Position numbers and translations under genes: made by a program | In this document: in pieces, positions 8,417 through 15,658 of the stretch | Numbering within the stretch: the first letter of the stretch is position 1 | Layout of the letters: every line of letters starts with the position of its first letter | Assembly (NCBI GenBank): GCA_022844125.1 | Contig: JALHMI010000026.1 | Coordinates: forward strand, 1 to 35,099 | Direction: 5' to 3' | DNA: 35,099 nucleotides | DNA from: Pirellulales bacterium | GTDB taxonomy: Bacteria; Planctomycetota; Planctomycetia; Pirellulales; PALSA-1355 | The notes under the pieces: generated by a model | The model's input: only the letters and a program-made list of their open reading frames with translations | Told to the model about the DNA's origin: nothing | Database searches by the model: none

Positions 8417-10186
8417 ATGAGCAAGAAGAAGACCGCGAAGCCACCCGTCGTGGGCCGGCCCTCGAACAAGCAGCCCCATGCGCCGCAGAAGCCGGCAGCC
8501 AAGGCGGACAGCAAGCCTGGCTGGCTGACGGGGCGCGGGCTGCGCGAGACGGTTGAATCGATCGTGGTCGCGTTCATCCTGGCGTTTCTGTTTCGCACGT
8601 TTCAGGCCGAGGCGTTCGTCATTCCCACCGGCTCGATGGCGCCCACGCTGATGGGCGCCCATAAGGACATCACGTGTCCCAAGTGTGGATTCCAGTACGC
8701 GGCCGGCGCGAGCAGCGAAGATGATCAACTGGCCGAGCAGATGGGACGCGTCGCCAAAATTCAGTTGGTGAAAGAAGCCTGCTGCCCGATGTGCCGCTAC
8801 TGGGCCAACGTTGGTCCGGGCAGTGGCGAGCGCACGTTCGGCGGCGACCGGATCCTGGTGAGCAAGTTCGCTTACGACTTCAGCGAGCCCGAGCGGTGGA
8901 GCGTGATCGTCTTCAAGAACCCGAGCGAAGCGCAGACCAATTTCATCAAGCGGTGCGTGGGACTGCCGGGCGAAACGATTCGCATCCGGCATGGCGACAT
9001 TCAAGTCCGCGCGGCGGGCGAAAGCTCGTTCAATCGCGCGCTGCGCCGCCCGCGCGAGCAGCGGGCGATGGCGCAGATCGTGTACGACAACGACTATCTT
9101 GTGGACGAGATGATCAAGGCCGGCTGGCCGCTGCGCTGGCAGCAGCTTCCGGCCGACGATGCCGGCTGGAAGAGCGACGACGGCGGGCGATCGTTTGCCA
9201 TCCAAGGCGGCGCGCAGGAGAAGTGGCTCCGCTACCAGCACTTTGTCCCCTCGATTCCCGATTGGCGGCAACTCGCGCGCGGGGAGAAACCCAGCCGCGA
9301 GATCAAGCCGCTGCTGATCACCGATTTTGTCGCCTACAACACGAGCGTGCCGGAAAGGTCCACCCCCAACGATCCGCGAATGCTGGGGCTGCACTGGGTG
9401 GGCGACCTGATGCTGGAGTGTGAGCTCGAATCCACCGACGGCAAAGGCTCGGCCACCGTCGACCTCGTGAAAGGTGGGCATCACTTTCGCGCGGGTCTGA
9501 ACTTCGGGTCCGGCGAGGTCACACTCACGCTCGACGAGCAGACCGAACCGCTCGCCAAAGCCACGGCCGACATTCAAGGCGCTGCAAGCCACGACGTGAT
9601 CTTTGCGAACATCGACGGGCAGCTGCGCCTGTGGATCGACGGCAGCGTCGTCGACTTCGCGGGCGAGACGGCCGTCACCTATCTCGAGCTCGAAGACGAC
9701 ATTCCGCGCAGCACTGCGCAGGATCCTTTGGATCTGGCGCCGGCCGGGATCGGTTCGCGCGGGGCGGGGCTGGCCGTAAGACGATTGAAACTGTGGCGAG
9801 ATCTGTATTACGTGGCCTCCGATTCGATGATGGGACCGCTCGCCGACTACAACCATTCCGGCACTCCCGCCGCGATGAGCTACGCCGAGTTGTACGAGTT
9901 CTGGTCCGATCCGGCCCGCTGGTCGTCCGAGGGCGGCCGCAGCCCGTTCACGCTCCGCCGCACGGTGGAGTTTCCGCTTGCTCTGGATCAGTTCTTCATG
10001 CTGGGCGACAACAGCCCGGCGAGCAGCGATGCCCGGCTGTGGGACGGCGAGAAGTTCGTCGCGCGGGAGCTGCTAGTGGGGCAGGCCTTGCTGATTTTCT
10101 GGCCGCATTCGTTCCATCAGATTCCCGGCACGAGCATCCCCTTCCCGTTCTTTCCGAACTTCGCCCGGATGGGTTTCATCCGCTAA
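8417..10186 (+). CDS. signal peptidase I paralogue 2 with zinc-ribbon and beta-rich inserts
   Basis: This 589-residue protein starts 10 bases after paralogue 1. After a Lys/Pro-rich cytoplasmic tail (1-35) comes a membrane segment (about 43-62), then box B VIPTGSMAPTLMG with Ser73, box D FIKRCVGLPGE with Lys178, and box E MLGDNSPASSDARLW near the end. Box E has DAR in place of the usual DSR. Cys pairs C87xxC90 and C123xxC126 form the zinc-ribbon insert. A large insert of about 330 residues between boxes D and E includes a beta-sandwich-like segment (GDLMLECELE to VRRLKLWRDLYYV) with an IDGQLRLWIDG strand pair typical of LamG-like domains. Active-site residues are intact, so peptidase activity is expected; what the insert binds is unknown. 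Confidence 0.88.
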   Translation: MSKKKTAKPPVVGRPSNKQPHAPQKPAAKADSKPGWLTGRGLRETVESIVVAFILAFLFRTFQAEAFVIPTGSMAPTLMGAHKDITCPKCGFQYAAGASSEDDQLAEQMGRVAKIQLVKEACCPMCRYWANVGPGSGERTFGGDRILVSKFAYDFSEPERWSVIVFKNPSEAQTNFIKRCVGLPGETIRIRHGDIQVRAAGESSFNRALRRPREQRAMAQIVYDNDYLVDEMIKAGWPLRWQQLPADDAGWKSDDGGRSFAIQGGAQEKWLRYQHFVPSIPDWRQLARGEKPSREIKPLLITDFVAYNTSVPERSTPNDPRMLGLHWVGDLMLECELESTDGKGSATVDLVKGGHHFRAGLNFGSGEVTLTLDEQTEPLAKATADIQGAASHDVIFANIDGQLRLWIDGSVVDFAGETAVTYLELEDDIPRSTAQDPLDLAPAGIGSRGAGLAVRRLKLWRDLYYVASDSMMGPLADYNHSGTPAAMSYAELYEFWSDPARWSSEGGRSPFTLRRTVEFPLALDQFFMLGDNSPASSDARLWDGEKFVARELLVGQALLIFWPHSFHQIPGTSIPFPFFPNFARMGFIR

Positions 10187-10242
10187 ACTCGCCTTCACCG
10201 AGAAGCCGCTTACTTCGAAACCAGAAACACAGTCACTCTCCT

Positions 10243-11982
10243 ATGGCAACAACTCCCGCCCAATCGCCGGAATCGACTGCCCCGCAACCTGCCCCCAAGG
10301 TGAGCAAACCGGGCGGGATGTCGCGCGGGATGCGCGAGACGATCGAATCGATCGCGATCGCCCTGGCGCTTGCGTTCCTGTTCAAGACGTTCGAGGCCGA
10401 AGCGTTCGTGATTCCCACGGGCTCGATGGCGCCCACGCTGATGGGTCGCCACAAGGACGTCGTTTGCCCGCAGTGCGGTTATCAGTACACCTCGAGTGCC
10501 AGCGATGAGACGGACGAGGAAGGCTACGAGCATCACAATCCGAACCGGCAGGTCGTGGCCTGCACCTGTCCGCTGTGCCGCTACACCATGCCGACGCAAG
10601 CGACCGATCCGGCAAAGGAAGGCAACCCCAACCCCAGTTACAGCGGCGACCGAATCTGGGTCAGCAAGGTGCCGTATCAGTTTGGCGATCCGCGCCGCTT
10701 CGACGTGATCGTGTTTCGCTTTCCCGAGAGGGCCGGCACTTACTTTATCAAGCGCCTGATCGGGCTGCCCGAGGAGACGCTGCGGATACGCCACGGCGAC
10801 ATCTTTGTGAAGCAGCCCGGCGGCAGCGAGTTCCAGATCGTTCGCAAACCGCCCGACAAGCTGAAGGCGATAGCCCAGGTGGTTCACGACAACGACTTTG
10901 TCAGCCAGGGACTCATCGACCGTGGCTGGCCGAATCGCTGGGAAGAGTGGGGGCTCGACGAGAATAGCTACTGGCAAGTCTCGGAAGACTCGCGCACCTA
11001 CAGTATCGACGGCAAGCAGCCGGGCGACTCCTGGATTCGTTACGCGCACACGGTGCCTTCGGAAGAAAACTGGTATCACGACCAGTGGCCGCCTGTGTTT
11101 CAGCCGCGGCCGCAACTGATCACCGACTTTTACGCCTTCAACACCGAAGTGCTACGCGGCGAAGGCCAGCCGCACCCCTTCGCGCTGGGCTATCACTGGG
11201 TCGGCGACCTGATGCTCGACTGCGAACTCGACGTGAAGTGCGACCAAGGCGCCGTGCTGCTCGACCTGGTGAAAGGCGGCAAGCACTTCGGCTGCCAGAT
11301 CGACGTCGCCACGGGCAAGGCCACGCTCTCAATCGAAGGGCTGCCCAGCTTCGCACCCACGGCGGACACTTCGATTCGTGGACCGGGCTCGTACAAGGTC
11401 GAGTTCGCCAACGCCGATCGCGAGCTGCGGCTCTGGATCGATGGAGCGCTCGTCGAATTCGCCGTGCCGACGACCTACGACGAACTGGGGAACGAACGCC
11501 CGCAATCGACGCCCGACGATCCGGGCGATCTGGCCCCGCTGGGCGTCGGTTCGCGCGGCGCGGCCCTGGAGGTGCGCCATCTGCGCGTGCTGCGCGACAT
11601 TTACTACATCGCTGAGAGCAGAAACCGTGGCGGGCCGATCAGCGACTTCCCGTCAAACTCGCCCCTCATGAGTATGAACCGGCGGGCGCTGGCGGACTTC
11701 TTCGCTTCGCCCGACAAGTGGGAGCGCGGCGGGCGCAACGTGTTTGACAGTCGCCAGGCGGTGACGTTTGAGATGGGGCCGGATCAGTTCTTCGTGCTGG
11801 GAGACAATAGCCCCGCCAGCGCCGACGCGCGGCTGTGGGACGAGCACTTCGTGCATCGCGATCTGCTGGTTGGCAAAGCCCTCTTGGTGTACTGGCCGCA
11901 CCCGCTGCAACTGTTTATTCCGGGCACGAACATCGGCCTGGGGGTGATTCCGAACTTGCCCGAGATGGGCCTGATCCGGTAA
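10243..11982 (+). CDS. signal peptidase I paralogue 3 with zinc-ribbon and beta-rich inserts
   Basis: This 579-residue protein is clearly homologous to paralogue 2 over its whole length: membrane segment about 34-50, box B IPTGSMAPTLMG with Ser61, Cys pairs C75xxC78 and C109xxC112, box D FIKRLIGLPEE with Lys170, the beta-rich insert (GDLMLDCELD to VRHLRVLRDIYYI), and box E VLGDNSPASADARLW. I chose ATG 10243 because it gives the same N-terminus as paralogue 2; the same frame is open far upstream (to 9631), but that stretch overlaps paralogue 2 and is not coding. The three genes and lepA form one likely transcription unit. Divergent copies may serve different substrates, such as the unusual planctomycete sorting signals, but this is inference. 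Confidence 0.88.
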   Translation: MATTPAQSPESTAPQPAPKVSKPGGMSRGMRETIESIAIALALAFLFKTFEAEAFVIPTGSMAPTLMGRHKDVVCPQCGYQYTSSASDETDEEGYEHHNPNRQVVACTCPLCRYTMPTQATDPAKEGNPNPSYSGDRIWVSKVPYQFGDPRRFDVIVFRFPERAGTYFIKRLIGLPEETLRIRHGDIFVKQPGGSEFQIVRKPPDKLKAIAQVVHDNDFVSQGLIDRGWPNRWEEWGLDENSYWQVSEDSRTYSIDGKQPGDSWIRYAHTVPSEENWYHDQWPPVFQPRPQLITDFYAFNTEVLRGEGQPHPFALGYHWVGDLMLDCELDVKCDQGAVLLDLVKGGKHFGCQIDVATGKATLSIEGLPSFAPTADTSIRGPGSYKVEFANADRELRLWIDGALVEFAVPTTYDELGNERPQSTPDDPGDLAPLGVGSRGAALEVRHLRVLRDIYYIAESRNRGGPISDFPSNSPLMSMNRRALADFFASPDKWERGGRNVFDSRQAVTFEMGPDQFFVLGDNSPASADARLWDEHFVHRDLLVGKALLVYWPHPLQLFIPGTNIGLGVIPNLPEMGLIR

Positions 11983-12055
11983 GAGATAGCGGCAGGCTCC
12001 GAGGCAGAGCCACGGTGCTAGCAGTTCGATACTAGCGCTAAACGGAATTGCAGAC

Positions 12056-12206
12056 AGGATGGCCCTGACAACTTGTTGTCAGGGTGCCTCCAGCGCGAGA
12101 GGGATCGGGTATCGCGTCTCCGTGATTGAGTGGAAGGTTTGGTTACGCTGTTCTTGAACCCTCTTGTCGCTGCGCGACACCGACAACGAGTTGTCGGTGC
12201 TACCCG
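12056..12206. repeat. MITE-like palindromic element, family 1 copy B (151 bp)
   Basis: This is the second copy of the element at 5001-5152 and ends 45 bases before lptB. Its right 53 bp (12154-12206) match copy A at 51 positions. Its left hairpin (12063-12084) has stem CCCTGACAA/TTGTCAGGG. Compared with the copy A stem, two base pairs have changed on both sides together, so pairing is preserved. The middle shares shorter blocks with copy A (GGGATC with flanking similarity) and has decayed more. Just upstream, 12016-12036 holds another small inverted pair (GCTAG and CTAGC). Confidence 0.8.
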
Positions 12207-12235
12207 AGGGCTGGCGGTTGAAGAAAGACGTGGTC

Positions 12236-12241
12236 AGGAGG
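12236..12241 (+). promoter_or_regulatory. Shine-Dalgarno site of lptB
   Basis: AGGAGG lies 9 bases before the ATG at 12251. It fixes the lptB start there, although the frame is open further upstream to 12164, through the end of the palindromic element. Confidence 0.7.
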
Positions 12242-12250
12242 ACCAAACGC

Positions 12251-12973
12251 ATGGTAGTGCTGCAAGCAGCCGGACTGGTGAAGACCTACGGCCGCCGGAA
12301 GGTGGTCGATGGCGTCAATTTTCAGGTCGAGTCCGGCGAGATCGTCGGCCTGCTCGGCCCCAACGGCGCCGGCAAAACCACCAGCTTTCGCATGACCTGT
12401 GGACTGGTCGAGCCGGACTCGGGCCGCGTCACTCTGGGTGGCCACGACGTCACGACACTGCCGATGTACCTGCGCGCCCAGCAAGGCATGGGCTACCTGG
12501 CCCAGGAGTCGAGCGTTTTTCGCAAGCTCACGGTTGAGAACAACCTGCTGGGCGTCATGGAAATGCTGGGCATGGATCGCTCCTCGCGCAAGAATCGCTG
12601 CGCGGCCCTGCTCGAACAGTTCGACATCACCCGACTGAAGAAAAGCCGCGCCGACTCGCTCTCCGGTGGTGAACGGCGGCGGCTCGAAATCGCCCGCTGC
12701 CTGGTCTCCAATCCCAAGATCATCCTGCTCGACGAACCGTTCACGGGCATCGACCCGGTGACGATCAACAGCATTCAGAAAATCATTCGCGACCTGCGCG
12801 AGCGGGGCATCTCGATCCTGATCACCGACCACCAGGTACGCGAGACATTGCAGATCACGGATCGGAGCTATGTGATCCGGGCCGGCAAGGTGCTCTGCCA
12901 CGGCCAGCCCGACGAGGTGCTCAAGAATCCCGAGGCCCGCAAGTACTACTTCGGCGAAGGGATGGAGATTTGA
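12251..12973 (+). CDS. lptB: LPS export ABC transporter ATP-binding protein LptB
   Basis: This 240-residue ABC ATPase is almost exactly LptB length (241 in E. coli). It shows Walker A GPNGAGKT (36-43), the Q-loop within GMGYLAQESSVFRKLTVENN (Q85; this block is characteristic of LptB), signature LSGGE (137-141), Walker B IILLDEP (157-163) and the H-loop His194 (ITDHQVRE, also LptB-typical). LptB powers extraction of lipopolysaccharide from the inner membrane through LptFG toward the outer membrane. No lptA, C, F or G gene lies nearby, so the rest of the transporter must be encoded elsewhere. The start is supported by AGGAGG. Its presence suggests a Gram-negative-type envelope with LPS. Confidence 0.93.
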   Translation: MVVLQAAGLVKTYGRRKVVDGVNFQVESGEIVGLLGPNGAGKTTSFRMTCGLVEPDSGRVTLGGHDVTTLPMYLRAQQGMGYLAQESSVFRKLTVENNLLGVMEMLGMDRSSRKNRCAALLEQFDITRLKKSRADSLSGGERRRLEIARCLVSNPKIILLDEPFTGIDPVTINSIQKIIRDLRERGISILITDHQVRETLQITDRSYVIRAGKVLCHGQPDEVLKNPEARKYYFGEGMEI

Positions 12974-13113
12974 TCAGCGTGGCGAGCGGGCGGTCAGCAC
13001 CTGCCTTTCAGATGAAGCGACGTCAAACTGTTGGGCCCTGGGATGGAATCGCTGGCCGCCGCCACTTAAGATGACAGTTCGCTTCTCCGCACCTCCGACT
13101 CGGTTTCGCACAG

Positions 13114-13503
13114 ATGTTCTCCTCCGACCTGCTCGACACGACCGTCATCGCGATCTTTCTGGCGATGATCCTTCTCGTGCCGCTGGCCGGGTACGTGTTC
13201 ATGGTGCTCGACTTTCGGGCCTACCTGCGTTCGCTGCGGCGGGTGGTGATTGTGGCCACGCAGTCGTTCACCTCGCTACCCGGCTGGGCGAAGATCTACA
13301 CGCCGCGAGCAATCGCCGCTTTCGGACTTCAGATGCCCTGCACCGAGGAGGATCTCAAGCGGGCGTATCGGCAGAAGGTCAAGGAGCTGCACCCCGACCA
13401 CGGCGGCGACCAGCGGCGGTTCATGATCCTGCAAGCGCAATTCGAAGAGGCGCTGAAACTGGTGGCGGAACAGGAGCGGGCCGCCGAGCACGCCCCGCTG
13501 TAA
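13114..13503 (+). CDS. small membrane-anchored J-domain protein
   Basis: This 129-residue protein has one N-terminal membrane segment (about 9-30), a short basic linker, and a C-terminal J-domain-like region (75-120) containing the HPD motif (93-95, in ELHPDHGGD), preceded by EEDLKRAYRQKVKELH as in helix II of DnaJ. J-domain proteins stimulate Hsp70 ATPase activity; a membrane-anchored one would recruit DnaK to the inner face of the membrane. The J-domain is shorter than usual at its end. The gene stands alone and is followed by a strong inverted repeat terminator. Confidence 0.8.
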   Translation: MFSSDLLDTTVIAIFLAMILLVPLAGYVFMVLDFRAYLRSLRRVVIVATQSFTSLPGWAKIYTPRAIAAFGLQMPCTEEDLKRAYRQKVKELHPDHGGDQRRFMILQAQFEEALKLVAEQERAAEHAPL

Positions 13504-13517
13504 GAGCACTAGTTACC

Positions 13518-13595
13518 AAAGCCAGGGTAATACTTTCCCCTGGAGATTCATCGCGATCAATCGCGTGCCAGGGAAAGGCATTTCCCTGGCTTTTG
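13518..13595. terminator. bidirectional intrinsic terminator between convergent genes
   Basis: The perfect hairpin CCAGGGAAA-ggca-TTTCCCTGG (13568-13588), followed by CTTTTG, would end plus-strand transcription of the J-domain gene. A wider inverted repeat pairs AAAGCCAGGG (13518-13527) with CCCTGGCTTT (13584-13593), and TTTCCCCTGG (13534-13543) with CCAGGGAAA (13568-13576), with a small CGCGAT/ATCGCG pair in the loop. The block TTTCCC(C)TGG thus occurs on both sides, allowing two alternative folds. It also lies just downstream of the YhhN gene on the minus strand. Confidence 0.75.
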
Positions 13596-13614
13596 CGACA
13601 TGCGCGCGGGCGCT

Positions 13615-14409
13615 CTACTTCCCCCGCAATCGCAGCACGGCGAAGGCCGAGAGGATCGAGAACACGATGAACATCTGTCCGGGGCCATAGGTGAGCCAGA
13701 CTGCTTCGGTGCCGTGGCGGACGGATTCGCCGAACATGCCGACCGCCAGGATCAAATCGCTGAACAAAAACAACGCCCCGCCCAGCGCGAGCGGAAAGAG
13801 CTTCGCTTCTTGCAGCGCGAGACCCGAGGTGATGCCTGCCGTGCCGGCCAACAGCAGCGTATAGCCAAGCGCCGGGCCGAGCAGCTCGCGATTGTCGTCG
13901 CCCAGGTAGGCCACGTAGTACCAGCCGACGAGTCCAAAGAGTTGCCACCCGAGAATGCCGATCACCATGGCGCCTTTGTTGGTAAGTCCCGCCTTGCGCG
14001 ATAAACCGATGCAGCCCGTGATGTAGGCGATGTGCCCCAAGCCGAACGCCGCGATGCCGCCCAGCACGGGCGGACGAATTGGAATGAACGGCAACAGGTC
14101 CGCGTTAAAGAAGTCGCCGATCGTGCCAAGCGTCATGCCCAGCGCGATCCAGAAAGCGAAGCGTCCGACCGAAGCATTCCGCCACAAGCTCCAGGCCCAC
14201 CAGCCCGTCGCCACGAGCACGAGCGACGAGCCCATCCGCAGCGCGGTCGGCAGCGGCGCGCCGTGCCGGTCGAGCAGGTTGCCGCTGATCATCGCGCCGG
14301 CCAGCGCCGCCAGCCACAGCAGCCACAGCGCGACGAAGCTCGTCTTGTGCGAAATGTCCGTGCCCGCGGCTGAGGTTGACTGGAGTTCGCCGGTGTTTAT
14401 GTCAGCCAT
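13615..14409 (-). CDS. YhhN/TMEM86-family integral membrane protein (lysoplasmalogenase-like)
   Basis: This 264-residue protein has about eight hydrophobic segments. It shows the family hallmarks: a GDFFNADL segment in the middle and, near the C-terminus, GGALFLFSDLILA, matching the G-x-x-LF-x-x-SD-x-x-L-A signature of the YhhN/TMEM86 family. Characterised members (human TMEM86B, some bacterial proteins) hydrolyse the vinyl-ether bond of lysoplasmalogens; whether this protein does so is unknown. It starts 29 bases after the stop of the DUF502 gene and is probably co-transcribed with it. It ends 20 bases from a bidirectional terminator. Confidence 0.75.
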   Translation of the reverse strand: MADINTGELQSTSAAGTDISHKTSFVALWLLWLAALAGAMISGNLLDRHGAPLPTALRMGSSLVLVATGWWAWSLWRNASVGRFAFWIALGMTLGTIGDFFNADLLPFIPIRPPVLGGIAAFGLGHIAYITGCIGLSRKAGLTNKGAMVIGILGWQLFGLVGWYYVAYLGDDNRELLGPALGYTLLLAGTAGITSGLALQEAKLFPLALGGALFLFSDLILAVGMFGESVRHGTEAVWLTYGPGQMFIVFSILSAFAVLRLRGK

Positions 14410-14438
14410 GGTTGCTGTCCGCCTGCGTAAAATGCCTG

Positions 14439-15209
14439 TTAAGACTTCGAGCCCCGCTTGCCCGGCTTCTCGCGGACCGTGCCTGGAGGGATCGGATAGT
14501 ACTGGATCAACTGCGGTGCGGTCAGACCAAACGATACCGCCGCCCCGACCGTCTCTTCAAGCGTCCAGTCCAGTTCGGTCACTTCGTCCTCGGGCACGAA
14601 CAGCATGTAGCCCGAGGTGGGAATTGGCGTGGTGGGCAGGTAAATGCAGAGGATCGTCTTGCCCGTGGCTTCGTCTCGGCTGGTCGAGGTAACGAAGCCC
14701 GCCGAACGCATCCCGGGATGCGGGAACGTGATCATCACGACGCGTTTGAACTTGGCTAGTTCGCTCGTCCCGCTGAGCGACTGGAACGTGCGGCTGACGG
14801 CGCTGTAGATCGGCGTGACGATCGGCACCTTGAGCAGGACCATGTCGACCAGCCGCGCGATCCGGCTGCGGGCGAAAAATCCCAAGAAGTAGAGGATCAA
14901 TCCCGTGGCGATGAGGCCCACGACCGGCGCGACGTAAGTCGTGAACCAGGTGGGGACGGCGACGGCGCCCCCTTCAGCCAGGCGGACCACCAGCCGAGCC
15001 ATGGGCGCCATGACGTATTCGTCGAGCGTCTGGTACAGCCAGTAGACGATCCAGAACGTGACGAAAAACGGCAGCACCAGCAATAGCCCGGCGATGATTC
15101 GCCCGCGGATGTTGGCGATGGCGGCTTCGAAGCCACTGCGTTTGGGTGGCGGCATCGGAAAGTCGGTGGTTTGCGCGGCGGACGAAATCAGTTGCTGATC
15201 GGAACCCAT
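14439..15209 (-). CDS. DUF502-family membrane protein
   Basis: This 256-residue protein has two membrane segments (about 36-58 and 92-112), the typical RIIAGLLLVLPFFVTFWIV start and the block VPIVTPIYSAVSRTFQSL, followed by a conserved soluble part (VVMITFPHPGMRSAGFVTS and YLPTTPIPTSGYMLFVP). This matches DUF502, found across bacteria and in plant COV proteins, with no settled biochemical role. The Lys/Arg-rich tail is probably cytoplasmic. It is the first gene of a likely two-gene operon with the YhhN gene. The 300-base region upstream (15210-15508) contains only the promoter of the small plus-strand gene and otherwise nothing I can identify. Confidence 0.88.
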   Translation of the reverse strand: MGSDQQLISSAAQTTDFPMPPPKRSGFEAAIANIRGRIIAGLLLVLPFFVTFWIVYWLYQTLDEYVMAPMARLVVRLAEGGAVAVPTWFTTYVAPVVGLIATGLILYFLGFFARSRIARLVDMVLLKVPIVTPIYSAVSRTFQSLSGTSELAKFKRVVMITFPHPGMRSAGFVTSTSRDEATGKTILCIYLPTTPIPTSGYMLFVPEDEVTELDWTLEETVGAAVSFGLTAPQLIQYYPIPPGTVREKPGKRGSKS

Positions 15210-15474
15210 GGGCGGCTTGCTGAACTAGGAACAGCGGATGCGCGTAACTGTCAGCCGTCACGCGCGCCTCCGCCCGGTTGGCGCGTGAAGACCGGCTGGG
15301 AGCCCCATTGTGGTGCGAAAAGCCCGGCGCGTAAAGTTAGCGCGACGACGGATCGCGTTTCTGGGGAGCGCAAGTGATTATCGGCGGTGAAGGCCGTTGT
15401 GACAGGCCGGCCTGCCGAACCTCGCAGAAACCGCCACGCGCAGACGAATTCAGCTCTTGCCCCCAGCCGCACGG

Positions 15475-15502
15475 TTTACGTCACCCTGAGGTGCGGTAGA
15501 AT
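15475..15502 (+). promoter_or_regulatory. predicted sigma-70-type promoter, leaderless start
   Basis: A TTTACG -35-like box (15475-15480) and a TAGAAT -10 box (15497-15502) are separated by 16 bases. The ATG of the small gene begins 6 bases after the -10 box, so transcription would start at or next to the start codon. The same -10 to ATG spacing appears twice more, at 28164 and 28529. Confidence 0.45.
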
Positions 15503-15508
15503 GTCGCG

Positions 15509-15643
15509 ATGAATACCCCTCCCAAACGTCGCTGGCTCCGCCGTAGCGCCTATTCGGTCCACGAGACGTTCCTGCTGGTCCTTGTCGACGCCGGCGTGCT
15601 GACGACGCTGGTGTTTTCGGTCGTGCAGTGGGTGCGGGGCTAG
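15509..15643 (+). CDS. small single-pass membrane protein, 44 residues
   Basis: The short frame encodes a basic N-terminus (MNTPPKRRWLRRSAYSVHE) followed by one hydrophobic segment (FLLVLVDAGVLTTLVFSVVQW), ending WVRG: an inside-positive single-pass membrane protein. There is no Shine-Dalgarno site, but a good -10 box 6 bases upstream suggests a leaderless mRNA. It ends 16 bases from the convergent secretin-like gene. I do not recognise the family. Support is the membrane topology and promoter placement; chance is still possible. Confidence 0.45.
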   Translation: MNTPPKRRWLRRSAYSVHETFLLVLVDAGVLTTLVFSVVQWVRG

Positions 15644-15658
15644 ACGAGCCCTCGTCGC

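Noticed and set aside
8342-9856. 504-codon minus-strand frame across signal peptidase paralogue 2
   Set aside because: Antisense shadow; the plus strand has full catalytic motifs.
9631-10242. Upstream extension of signal peptidase paralogue 3
   Set aside because: The open frame overlaps paralogue 2 out of frame and encodes Arg-rich shadow sequence; ATG 10243 matches the paralogue N-terminus.
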